29,621 nt of DNA, from NCBI RefSeq assembly GCF_000611645.1, contig NW_014013583.1, forward strand, positions 22,873 to 52,493, in the 5' to 3' direction. Of this stretch, positions 10,644 to 23,904 are shown piece after piece; position 1 is the first letter of the stretch, and each line of letters starts with the position of its first letter. The DNA is from Monoraphidium neglectum (taxonomy: Eukaryota; Chlorophyta; Chlorophyceae; Sphaeropleales; Selenastraceae). A model generated the notes under the pieces. It did not search any database, was not told the origin of the DNA, and saw nothing but the letters and a program-made list of their open reading frames with translations. The position numbers and the translations under genes are program-made.

Positions 10644-13600
10644 ATGCGAGCAGTCCTCCTGATGCTGGCGGTTGGCGCCGCGTACACCGTGGGCGTGTCC
10701 GCCGCTGCGACCGAGATCAGGGACGTCTCCTGGCTGTTCACGCTGCACCCAGACCCCTCGGGCCTGCCCCGTGGCTTCAGCACCCATTCCCGCAGCGCTG
10801 ATGAATCTGGCCTGGCCGCCATGGTCAGCTCAGAGGGCGCCATGTTTGGCAACGTCGAGGAGCCGAGCACTACCAGTGACGACGCGTGGCGGGCACAGCT
10901 TCGCAGCTCCACCGTGCCCGTCGTCGCTGGCCGTGCCTACAGCCTCGAGTTCAGCGCCCGCAGCGCTGCACCCAATGGCACGGCGCGCGCGGTGATGCGC
11001 GACATGTCTGGAGGCAGGAACGTCCCGGGTGCGGCAGTGGCGCTGGACCTGCAGCCCGAGTGGCAGCGCTTCTCGCTGCGGCTGGCAATGCCAGCAGTCG
11101 ATGGGAACTGGAGTGCCCAGGTCCACTGCGGGGCGCACCAGGGCTGGTGAGGAATGGGCAGCCTCCACGTCATGGTTGGCTGCACCCTGAGCCTGCTCAC
11201 TGCATGGCTCCTTCTCTGGACACAAGCGTGCACGAGAGAATGCAGCACTGAATTGACACCACTTGCCCGACCCCTGGCTGTCCCCTGTCTCTCTCAGGTA
11301 TGAGTTCAAGGGTATGGTGCTGACCGAGGAGCCCCTGGACACGACCATCGCGGCGCTCCAGCCTGCTGCCATGGACGCCCGCACCGCCGCACATCGGAAG
11401 GGCGAGTTCGAGGTGTCCGTCGTGGACGCATTTGGGCGGCCAGTGGCGGCCACCGGCGTCAACATGACGCTCGTGCGGCATCACTTTGTGCTGGGGGCTG
11501 CTGTGGCACCAGAGATGGTTCGCAAGAGGTTTGGAGACGATGTGACCAGGTGTGCGCCAAAGGCAGTGATCCGGTCGTGATCCGCTCAGCTGCCATTGGA
11601 GTTTGGCGAATTGCATGGTGAAATGCTGCGCGACGGAGTGCAACTAGCTGGTCTATTTGCAGGAGCGCCCCCCAACCCCGGCCCCCTGTCCTGCCTGCAC
11701 TGACCCCCATCGAACAAACAGCAACTACACACGCCTGATTGGCGAGAACTTCTGGTCCCTTGTACCGGAGAACGCCTTCAAAGTGAGCCGCGCTGTTGTT
11801 GAATGTGGGGCACACACACCATAAGCGATTATCGGTGGGGCGAAAACGCCAGTGCCTCATGTGACGCGGACGCCGGTAATCGCACCTTGTGTTGAAAGAC
11901 TGCTTCCCCTGCTCTTCCAAATTGTTTGTGGCGGTGCGTGCACCCTCCTCAGTGGTACAACTACGAGCCGCAGCAGGGCAACTACCAGGCGGGTGAGGCG
12001 CTGATCAAGCGCGACTACATTACTTTGGCACAGAACAACAGGTTGGGGGGCATGTGTTAACGCATGCGCCCCATCACCAATGGGCAGGGGATGCAATCTT
12101 GAGACTGCGTAACTCTGAACCCTCAGATGATCTGGGCATGCAGGATGCGGCTGTGTCCGGTTGCACAGCTCCAAAAACAGGCCCCGACCACGTTGCTTGC
12201 GACCACCTCTGTTGCCGTAGCATGGAGCTGGTGCGAGGCCATACCATCGGTGAGGAGATTGTTGTTACCATACGTGGGCCGTTGTCCCTCATCATCCATT
12301 GAGCATCTGCCATGTCGCTGGACGTGGTTTGGGACACATCTTTCACGCTGTGAGCGGTCCTTATCTGATCCATGCTTTTCCCCCTGCCCTGCGCACAGAG
12401 TGGGGTGACTCCTACAACCAGATGATGTCTGGCCGCAACAAGGGCCACTGGTCTGTCAGGAGCAGGGACTGCGACTTCTACGTCAAGGTGTGGAGGACCA
12501 GATGGGCGGGGCACAAGGGTGGGGGCAAAGGGCGGGGTGGAGCGCATTCGCAAGCCCGGAAGGTTTCAGTTTGGGATGTTACATCGTCCTGCGGTTGCCC
12601 GCTTCTGGAGACATCCATGCTCATGGGGTTGGACTTTGAAGATTTACGTGACTGGGATTCAGGTCAACTGGAACTACAGGTTCCGCGATTCTCGCATCAA
12701 CCAGCTGCTATTAAACTCCAGCCAACTCATGATATTGTCGTGACCTTCTGTACGGCTCATAGCTCTCCCACCGCCTCCTGCACTCTCCTGTCCCCCAGGC
12801 CATAGAGGGTCGCATCCGCCGGGACTTGGCTCTGTTCAAGGGCTCATTCACCCAATACGACCTGTTCAATGAAGTGAGAGTCCCATGGCCCCCATGTGTA
12901 TGGGAGATTGGTTGGCGAGCAGAGGGCTGGCAATCCTTGGGACTGATTGTCAGCCCGCTCAACAAACTCACAACACCCCACTGCAAGCGACATCGCTTGC
13001 ATTGCGGGTGCCGCCTGCATTGTGATGCCCATGAATACAACACTAATAAACACTCGCGCAATATATGATTGATGGCTCCCTTTTCACCAATCACAACCTT
13101 CCTCAGCTGGTTGAGACCAACTCCATGATGAAGGCGTGCGGCCTCATGAACACATCGCTCCCGGCCATGTACAAGCTGGCAGCCCAAATCGACCCAAAAG
13201 CGCAACTGGTAAGGCAAGGCAGCGGCCCTGGAAACGGGGCTCTCCTACCTGGCTGCTCTTTGGGGTACTCTCCACCCTGCAAATGATGAAACCTGTCTGC
13301 CCCTTTGTTTGACTGTTTGCAAGAAGCCCCACTTGCCCCTGCCCTTTGCAAAAACCCAGTGCCTGAACGAGTGGGCTGTGCTGGAGGGCAACAATTGGCA
13401 GGGCTTTGTGGACATTGCCAACAATCTGCTGAGTGCAGGAGCACCCCTGCACTGCCTCGGCGTCCAGGTGCGCAGCGGCCCCATGGGGTCATCAGGGATG
13501 GTTGAGCTGTGGTTGCACAATTGTTCTGCATCCTTGCCCGCTCACACGCCCGCTGGGCGCCCTGGTGCCTGCACGCCGCAGGCCCACTTGACGGCTGGGG

Positions 13601-14865
13601 GGGCCCAGCGCGAGGCCATTTACCGTCGTCTCGACGAGATGGGGGCCACCGGCCTGCCCCTCTACATCACGGAATTCTCCCTCTCATCAAGGCATGTGGG
13701 AGTAACAGTGTCCGCTGGACTCAGGTTGGCTGAAATTGTTTGACGACTGCAGCAGTGGAAGATTGCACCTTGACAGAGGCCTGCATGGCTGACAGCAACC
13801 GCGAGCATGCGCCCACTCGGGTCCGCATCCAACGGCCCCCTGATTGGCAACAGGTGGGAGCGAGGCACGCCGGTCAATGAGATGAGTGAGGATGAGCAGG
13901 CTGAACGGCTGGAGGAGCTGGTCAAGACATTCTTCTCACACCCCTCGGTGCACGTAAGCATGGAGGCAGCCAGGCAGGGGGCAGGGACGGGATCGCGGGC
14001 GGGGCTGGGTGGGGGAGGGTAGCGCAGATGGGAACCACCAATGCTGCTGGCAAACAGACTGGCGGCAGTTATGGTAACTCAACCCTAGGAGCAGTGCGCT
14101 TTAAGCCGTGGACATGTGCCCGTACCTGCCAATGTTCAATTCAATCCTATTGCACTTCAGGGCCTGATGCTGTGGGGTTTTTGGGATGGCAACATCTGGA
14201 TCAAGCATGGCGGCATCTTCCGCTCAGACTTCTCACCCAAACCAGCAGCCCTGCGCCTCAAAAAGTTTTTCTCGGAGACCCACAACACCACCATCACCAA
14301 CCTGGAGGCTGCGCCCCTGGAGGGGGCTGCCGCATTCACGCCGACTGCCGGCGCGCCCGAGGCCAACGTCACTGCGCAGCCCCCAGCACTGGGCGCCCCA
14401 GCCCCGGCACAGAGCCCCTCTCTCCCTGTGGCGCAGTCGAACTCGCAGGATGCAGTCCATACAGGCATCGGCCCGGCGCGAAAGATGCTGGCCCAGCACC
14501 ACGGGCGGCGGGTGCTCAAGAGCGCCAGCTCCCTGGGCCTCCTGCAGCTCCCTCTCCTTGCTGATGTCAGCATCCACACCTCAATCGACCCTATCCTGGG
14601 CACCCTCTTGGGCGTGCCGTCCGCAGTTGTGCAGGCTCCCCCCCTTTTGTCAGGGCAGGCGCTGCCCGTCTCGGTTGGTGTGCCGCAGGCGCTGGCTGAT
14701 GCTCCCCAAGTGCAACAGCAGCAGCAGCAGCAGCAGCCCCGTCCGCTGAAATTCAAGGGTTATTACGGGCGCTACCGATACGAGATGATGGTGGGGGGCC
14801 GGCTGCTGAGTGGCGAGGTGGCGTTCACACCAGGCGACAGCCCCAAGCTGGAGCTGGTGGTGTAG
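10644..14865 (+). CDS. Secreted glycoside hydrolase family 10 enzyme (endo-beta-1,4-xylanase type) with N-terminal CBM-like region
   Basis: Twelve exons are supported: 10644-11146, 11298-11549, 11722-11782, 11953-12041, 12221-12249, 12399-12487, 12799-12873, 13107-13208, 13360-13467, 13582-13691, 13854-13953 and 14161-14865. The total is 2223 bases, or 740 residues, with all phases matching. A signal peptide of about 21 residues (MRAVLLMLAVGAAYTVGVSA) starts the protein. Residues of about 70-170 look like a carbohydrate-binding beta-sandwich (CBM4/9/22 type, inferred). The GH10 barrel follows: NYTRLIGENFWSLVPENAFK, RGHTIEW, FKGSFTQYDLFNE with acid/base Glu near 366, LYITEFS with nucleophile Glu near 467, and LWGFWD near 510. 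The final segment, GYYGRYRYEM, resembles the usual GH10 tail but is separated by about 150 residues rich in Ala, Pro and Gln. The enzyme would cut xylan-type or related beta-glycan outside the cell or in the wall. Intron 10 is GC-AG. Confidence 0.9.
13692..13853 (+). other. Probable GC-AG intron in the GH10 gene
   Basis: The reading phase and the family fit only if exon 10 ends at AAG before GCATGT and exon 11 begins after AACAG at 13853. This joins LYITEFSLSS to RWERGTPVNEMSEDEQ. A GT donor three bases downstream (CAT|GTGGGA) would put the next exon out of frame. Confidence 0.65.
14713..14736 (+). repeat. Polyglutamine tract in GH10 linker
   Basis: One CAA and seven CAG codons encode eight glutamines in the linker directly before the GH10 C-terminal segment. 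Confidence 0.9.
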
Positions 14866-15162
14866 AGTGGCCTGCGTGGCAGCATTGCCGATGACAGGCT
14901 TTTGCCTGAGAGGCCACCCTTGGTTTGTTCGACCGGCGTCGCACACTTTTACAGCATTCAGGGTCGAGTTTTCTTTCGTCGGATTTTTTTGGATGCTATT
15001 CAGCTGTGTCAGCTCCATCCTTGCACATACCATCAAGAACATCACTGCCAAACTGTGGCTGCAGCACAACATGCGCAGCTGCATGAATAGTCAGGCAACC
15101 TTGCGCGGCCGGTGCGGTAAATGGCAAGCACTCATGGTTGGTCCTGCCCTTTGTCATTTGTG

Positions 15163-15167
15163 TGTAA
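15163..15167 (+). terminator. Candidate TGTAA polyadenylation signal of the GH10 gene
   Basis: TGTAA sits about 300 bases past the GH10 stop codon, in an AT-richer context typical of chlorophyte 3' ends. Confidence 0.5.
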
Positions 15168-15246
15168 TCAGCAACCCCTCAACAGTGACGGCCCCCACAC
15201 GAACACCTGGAACATCTGCCTGGGCGGCGGACTATTTGGGCACATG

Positions 15247-15251
15247 TTACA
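15247..15251 (-). terminator. Candidate TGTAA polyadenylation signal of the RPL4 gene
   Basis: TTACA on the plus strand reads TGTAA on the minus strand, about 160 bases past the RPL4 stop codon. Confidence 0.5.
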
Positions 15252-15411
15252 ACCTCGCGACCAACCAACCACCAGCGCGCCTCGCGCAGCAGAGCCGAGG
15301 CAGACAAGCCTGCACACCAGACACTCAAGCCGCCGGCGCTGCAAAAGGCCCCGCTGCGGCAGCTATACGCGGGCCGCTCGTGCCGCCACCCCCCCCTGAG
15401 CCTGCTTTCTC

Positions 15412-17840
<2,429 letters not shown>

Positions 17841-18896
17841 TTTGAAGCCGAGCCTGTGGATTAAAGGGGCGTGCACCAGCCGTCAGCTCCTGGCACAGCC
17901 ACGTGACGGCCAGAAGAAGCGGCGATCGCTCCCTGCCGCTGCTGTCGCTGCTGCCGCACCCAACGTGGCGGCCGTGCGCAAGCTGCTCTACAACCGGCGT
18001 GGACGGTCTTGCTCCAATCGCTGTCTCGAGGTCCACAGATTGCGAAGCCGGCACGAACGAACACTGCAAGCCCCGCCATCGTGGGGCAAAGCAGCAGTCG
18101 CGGTGGACGGCGCGCCCTCTAGCACCACGAGCTGGCACAAAGCGGTTCATGCATCATGAAAGCTGAAGGCTGCGCGGGAGGGTGTCGTGGAGACCCCAGC
18201 AGCACGCCGCCCAAGCAAGCACCGATCTGCTGCAAACCCGCGAAGTGGCCAGGCGCAGTTATAGTCGTGGGCCAAAGCACACCTGCTTGATTTCCAGCAG
18301 CCCCGAAAAGAGGGCGAGACAGCGCTGTGGGCACGAGAAAGGTGACTCGAAACGAGAAGGCCCAGAGACGCAATGCGGCCAGTGGCGCGGAACGCCGCTT
18401 TCGCTACGGTTGTGTCTGCGTAAGAGCATGTTGATATGTAGAGGGCCAAAGCTGGGCCTGGCTGACGACCAGCGGCAAGTGGCGGCGTGGCTGGCACACA
18501 AACGCGAACTCACTGCTTGTGCTGAGCACGAGCAGAGCGCAGCACGCAGAGGCCATCCAGCCACGCGTGTTTTGACGCCCAGGGTGCACTGCAAAGGGAC
18601 AACCAAAGAGGATCCTGTTCTTGTGGAGATCGTGACCTTTCACTCGGATTGTTGACCTTGTGCGGTCAACTCGCAGTCTGGCTCGCGCAACTAAATCTGC
18701 GTCCCCCACGCACTCTTGCGCTGCCACCTGAGGTGTCAAGCATACCACACGTACGGTTTTTACAAGGGCCGCTCCAAGAATGATGGCTGCGCCTCTGCGG
18801 CGCGCGGCAACAGCTGCAGGGCCCACTTGAGGGTGGCCCCATGAATTGCGTTCCATGCTAGGGCCGAGGCGGTCCCTGCTACTGCAGGTGAGCTGC
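17841..18896. other. Spacer between RPL4 start and MOT2-like stop
   Basis: About 1 kb contains the RPL4 promoter and 5' leader (right of 17840), including CACGTG near 17899, and the 3' untranslated region of the transporter gene ending near a minus-strand TGTAA at 18760-18764. No additional coding region is supported; the frames are short and overlap on both strands. Confidence 0.5.
18760..18764 (-). terminator. Candidate TGTAA polyadenylation signal of the MOT2-like gene
   Basis: TTACA on the plus strand (TGTAA on the minus strand) lies about 130 bases past the transporter stop codon. Confidence 0.5.
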
Positions 18897-20796
18897 TCAG
18901 GCAGTGAGGGGTATGCCAGATTGTGCACCCACTTGCGAACAGGTGTGGATTTCTCGCTCACGGCCGCAACAAATGGGCCCGTGCGGCCTTCTATGGGATC
19001 CGCCGTGAGGCGTCCTGCACACCCCCGCTGCTGCTGCTGAGCTGCCTGGGGACGCCACATCGCCCCCTGTTGCAGCCGCCGGTGGTCCCTTCACTACGCT
19101 GCTGCTGCCGGAGGCGGCCGCGCCAGCGAAATTGTGCGCCGCTGTATGAGCGCGAGAGGTCCCGTTGACAGCACCCCCCTCGTCCCTGCCCACATCCTTG
19201 GGCCCGTGAGCGGGCTGCGCTCCCTTGCCATCCCCGTGGAGCGCCATAGCAAAAGGCAGCGTCTCCAGGCTGTTGCCGCTGCCGCCGCCATCCTTGTCCG
19301 GCGGGCTTAAGGGCTGCTTACCCGGCCGCGTAGTCGGGACGTTGTGAGCCGTGATGGCCGCCAGGCGCGCCTGTGCCAAGGCCGCTGCAACCAGGAACAA
19401 GCAGCAGAGCCCAAAGATGACGCCCAGGGGGAAGTCGCTCACCTGCCAGGTCGTGCAGGGCCGGGGGACAAGAGGCACGCAGCAGGGCTGAAGGCAGGTG
19501 GTGACATCTGGGAATGTGTATAATGCTTTCAGCTAGGCTGAGTGTGGTCCGCAGATCTTGTATGCACGGTTCCAAGCCGCCACCCCACCAGCACGCAGGC
19601 ATGATGCGCACTCTGGGTGCGGCTAGTGCCTGTCCCGCGCGCACCTTCCAAAGTATGATGCATACGAATGTGTTGAGTGGTATGCGAAAGATGTTGATGA
19701 TGGTGGAGCGCTGGTCCTCAGGGACGTAGCGTGCCCGCAGCGCCATCATGGATGGCCAGAACAGGCCGATCAGCACCTTGAGGGGCGGGGAGGGGAGGGG
19801 TGGCGCAGGATGGAGCTGTGGGGGGGGCGGCGTCGCCCTGCACGCTCGGGAATGACTGCAACCACAGGGTGGGCTGGTGCGTGCGGTCCACACAACTGAG
19901 ATGTCTTTGGCGTCACCCATATGCATCGCGCCATGGCCCTACGTGCAGTCTGACGCGTCCACCGCTCCCTCGCCCCAGCCGACACCCAGGCCGTCCACCT
20001 CAAAGCCGCAGAACGCCAGCAGCTGCACCCGTCCGCCGGCATCCAGCTGCGCCGGGGGCAGATCGGCGCCCGCCAACCCTGGCGAGGGGCTCCCCTGGTG
20101 GTGTGCCTCAAGGGGGTGCGTTTCGCCTTCGAAGACGTCCCTGGGTAAGGCGTGGTCTGCCACACGCGTGTGGTACATCACAGGGACGGACATCAGCGCG
20201 GCGCCCGCCCAGAACACACCCTGCACAGCGGAGCAAGGGGCCCGCGGGGACGTGAGGGGCACACCCCGTCAGCCAGCATTTGGACCATGCTCGCCATCCC
20301 ATACCTTGCATACCAACGCGATTGATCCGTGTGACCCCATGTGTCTGTGCTCGACGCAGTGACTTGCCAAAGCACCCCGTCTCCTGTCCACCGCCCACCT
20401 GCAGCACCACCTCAAGCCGCCATGTGGCCATCAGCCGCCCCGCCAGCGCTGTGCCCACCATCGATGCCGTCATGAAGATAGCAAACACTAGGCCGTGGGG
20501 CAGCTGGGGGCTGGAGCCGCCCCCGCCTTCGGCTGAAAGGGCGGCCCCCGCAGACGCGAGCGAGCGGCCGTCTGGTGCGAGGGCACGCATAGTTGCGGTG
20601 CTGAGGGCGGCAGAGGCGTCCGGGGATGTGTGGACGGCTGGCACGTAGGTGTGAGGGTTGAGGGCCGGTGTCCACAGGAACACAAACGTGTACATGGATG
20701 CCTCGAACAGCGCCTGCATCACTCCCAGCAGCGCCACACGCTCGTCTGCGATCAAAGATGCACAACACAAAAGCAAAGTGGGTGCGCATACGCACT

Positions 20797-20834
<38 letters not shown>

Positions 20835-22300
20835 CACGCGTGTAAAAAACATGCAGTGCACACGCGCATGTGGGGCGCGCGACTCAATGTTCAGCATTGA
20901 ATACGTGATGGAGTGGCGAAAGAATCCGTGCCTGCAGATCAAACCCAGCCGGTGTCCTTGTCGCAGCCCACCTTTTGCTATCGTCACTGCTGCACAGTAG
21001 AATTGTCGAGTCAGGCTGCCACCCCCCTCTTCCCCAGCAGCGCCGCGGTTCTCGTCCCATGTGCAAGCCACAATAGCACCGCCCACCAGCATCACCTGCG
21101 GGGGCATGGGGGGGGGGGGGCAGGCAGGCGGGTTTGATACCGCAGGAGTCTACTATCGCAGCCGCCTGGCACCTGAAAAGCAAGTGCGCCAACAGCACAC
21201 CAAGCCCCACGCCGACAGTGCCACTGCAGCAGCTGCCTCGCGTCCCGCGCCCCCCATCCCTGCATACATGGCATCATCCACCCTGGGGCTCCCAAACCCC
21301 ACCAGTATAGCTGCATCGAAAGGCGCCACGGGCCCCAGCCCCAGGCCTTGCACCAGCCAGCTGCCGACCAGGCCTGAGGCGATGGCCATGATCCCGTTGC
21401 CCAGCATCACCGCCCTGGTGAACAGGTCAGCCTGGAGGAGGGGAGGGGGGCGCATTGACAGGACATCGGTGGGGAGTGGAGGAGCTGGAGGACATGGGGG
21501 AGTCGGGGGCCAGCGCCAGCAATGGTTTAAGGGTGGGGAAGACCTGCGTTACAGCCTGGATCCGGGATAACAGCTAGACCAGCGAACGGCCCCCATGTCC
21601 TGTGAGCATCACGCGCCAGCCGTTCACCAGCAGTGACTCGTCGAAGCCGCGGTTCAAGTGCGCCGCCACGGCCCAGGCCTCGAAGACGCTGAACAGCAGG
21701 CTGGTGGACACCCCCCCCAGCAGGCGGCCCAGGAGCAGCACGTCGTAGCTTGACGAGTGCTTGGTGGCGCAGGAGGCCGAGTAGGTCAGCACGTACAGCA
21801 GGGACGCACGCTTGCGGCCGCTGGAGGATCAGGGGGGGGGAGTGCAGCCGCGCATGCACACGGCATCAGACAGGGTGCGCTCAAGACATGCAGGGAAGTG
21901 GGGAGGTGGGGAGGGCGGGCTCTTCGAGGCTGACTCAGGCCGTCTCGGTGCTGCAGCCGCACAAATCGCCGGCCCCTACTGTGGCCGTGCGTCCCACATT
22001 TGAACGTCAACCGGACAGCGTGTGCTGCCGCCACAGCCCTAGTAATGTCTGCCGTAGGGCTCACTATTTGTCTGCGAGTGCGCCCGCGACAGTGCCAAAG
22101 ACCGCGCTGCTGGCAAAGCCCATGATGAAGAGCCGCCCTATGTCGCGGACTGAGAAGCCGTAGTGCTCGTACAGGTGGTAGATGTAAGGCCCCTGCATCC
22201 AGTCACCCGCTGCAGCGGTCAGGAAGCGGGGGTTCGGTGGGTAATGTACATGAAGGGTTGAGAGAGCGTGGTCCGGGGCTGCCTATGCAGCCCCCCACAG

Positions 22301-22337
<37 letters not shown>

Positions 22338-22609
22338 ATCCAATGGCTTCTCTGCATCCACAAGCACTCGCAACAGCATGCATGACTGTCAAGATTCCAA
22401 GGCTTGTTGTTGCGAGCCCACTCACCCATCATCAGAGCGAACACGACGAGGTAGTTGTCCCTGAACCGCGCATAATCACGCCCGGCGCGCGCGCTGCCAC
22501 CCGTTGCGCCCTTGCCGCCAAACAGCCCAGATCCATGGCCCAGCTCCAAAGCCACCGCCGGCACAAAGAACGCCGCGAAAGTCAGCCAGTAGAAGGCTGC
22601 AATCGCCAT
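18897..22609 (-). CDS. MOT2: Molybdate-anion transporter, MFSD5/MOT2 family (major facilitator superfamily)
   Basis: This is a multi-pass membrane protein of the family that takes up molybdate for molybdenum-cofactor enzymes such as nitrate reductase. Nine exons join in phase: 22426-22609, 22065-22209, 21613-21820, 21303-21431, 21023-21095, 20399-20745, 19999-20220, 19645-19776 and 18897-19442. The total is 1986 bases, or 661 residues. Family landmarks in order are NYLVVFALMMAGDWMQGPYI, YGFSVRDIGRLFIMGFASS, LLGRLLGGVSTSLLFSVFEA, FTRAVMLGNGIMAIASGLVG, GLGPVAPFDAAIL, ACTWDENRGA, QALFEASMYTFVFLWTPAL, and GLFWPSMMALRARYVPEDQR with TIINIFRIPLNTFV. A loop of about 60 residues rich in Ala, Ser and Gly is inserted in exon 6. 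After the last helix there is a hydrophilic tail of about 150 residues, longer than usual, with no recognised domain. The ATG at 22609 has a good context (GCTGCCATGG). Specificity for molybdate is inferred from the family. Confidence 0.9.
20798..20829. repeat. (GT)n microsatellite in MOT2-like intron 5
   Basis: About 16 perfect GT units, followed by GCGCGC, lie in the intron between exons 5 and 6. On the transcribed strand it is a CA repeat about 50 bases upstream of the exon 6 acceptor. Confidence 0.9.
22301..22337. repeat. (TGC/CTG)12 trinucleotide repeat in MOT2-like intron 1
   Basis: A perfect run of about 12 CTG units on the plus strand (CAG in the transcript) lies inside the intron between exons 1 and 2. 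Confidence 0.9.
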
Positions 22610-23662
22610 GGCAGCGCCGGCAACGATCCTAGAGCGTGCAGCCCTGCTGCGCCCCTGTTGAGCTCAGCTGCTGCTGCGGCTGCGGCTGGGTGCCGTTTTA
22701 GTGAACCAGGTGTGGTCGATGTTGTGACTGTGTCATTGTCCTCAAGAAGGCCTGCGGTGCAGGGACCGTGGGGGCGACCAGCCCCACCCCACCTCAATGC
22801 TTGTGCGCTGCTCTTGCCGCTGCGCCAACACCCGCCACGTCGCTGAGGCACCTGCACGAATGCAAGACGACCGCAGATGAGGAGCATGTACACCACCCTC
22901 CCGCTCACTGCCGATACCTGTCTAATTCATCAAAGTAGACCGCGACGACGGGCCGGTGTCCAAGATCAGTGCCAGGTTGTTGGCATCCAAGTATGCACTA
23001 TATTAGCGCTAGTATACAAACGTACATTTTACTCATCTGTAGGGCGCCATCACGTGCCTGCAAGCAGCACCTCCATCGCCGCCATACCAGCTGACCCCTG
23101 ACCGCACCGCGGGACAGGTGCGGCAGTGCCGCTGAGTGCAGCAGCCCGCAACAGGGCTTGACCCACATTGACTGCGCTCTTAGTGCTCCTGGCCTGTTGC
23201 TAGCACAATACAACCCCCAATAACATGATGCCTGCTGCAGCGTATGCCGAAGCAAGCTGGGCTTGCACTTTGGAGGCTCAAGAGTTGTCCACGTTACAAT
23301 GGTGAAAACCGACCAACACAAAACAAGACGGAAGATCACTCAGCAATGGATCAAGCAGCCGCCCCTGCCGTTGGCAACATAAGGCCCTGACAAGCAGGTC
23401 TCCTCCATCGTCATGCTGGGCGTAAGCTTGCGTGTGCTGCCGCTCCACAACCACACCAGCAGGTAAGCAATGCGCCCATGTGCTGCGATTTAGAGGCCCT
23501 GATTGGGAGCGAGCGTGCAGGTGGGTGTGGCGAGGGTAGTCAGGCGGCAGCCCTGCACCAGGCAGTTTCCTGTGCAGCTGAGGGCGAGCGAAATCCTGAG
23601 CTGGCATCCTTTTGTTGAGCAGCAGCAAGCAAACAGCAAGGCACGCAGCGCCAAGAACTCAC
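22610..23662. other. Spacer: MOT2-like promoter side and carrier 3' region
   Basis: About 1 kb between the start of the molybdate transporter and the end of the carrier coding sequence. A minus-strand TGTAA at 23294-23298 is the likely carrier poly(A) signal. A last small carrier exon may lie between about 23490 and 23660. No other gene is supported. Confidence 0.45.
23294..23298 (-). terminator. Candidate TGTAA polyadenylation signal of the mitochondrial carrier gene
   Basis: TTACA on the plus strand (TGTAA on the minus strand) lies about 370 bases past the last confident carrier exon. Confidence 0.4.
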
Positions 23663-23866
23663 AGCAGAGGTGCGCAAAGCCCAGCTTACGCACATACTGC
23701 TTCTGGATTTTCGGCAAGGCGTCCAGGAACACCAGGGTGAAGACGACGTGAGGGGCAATCCTGCAGCACGCATTAGGGGGCCGAGTGCGGGGCGGGCACA
23801 GGGTTCAGCGCACACGCCTCGGGGTGCATCCACAATCAGCCAACCTGACGTTTCCCCTACCCTGCC

Positions 23867-23904
<38 letters not shown>

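Larger units (their letters stand above)
14866..15411. other. Tail-to-tail 3' region between the GH10 and RPL4 genes
   Basis: This 546-base stretch holds only the converging 3' ends of two genes. TGTAA on the plus strand lies at 15163 and on the minus strand at 15247-15251, so the two transcripts would end within about 100 bases of each other. I see no additional gene. Confidence 0.6.

Noticed and set aside
12666..12740. Possible extra GH10 exon (VNWNYRFRDSRINQ frame)
   Set aside because: It has an acceptor-like CAG, but its only donor options are poor, and the model without it is in frame and aligns better with GH10. Kept only as an alternative.
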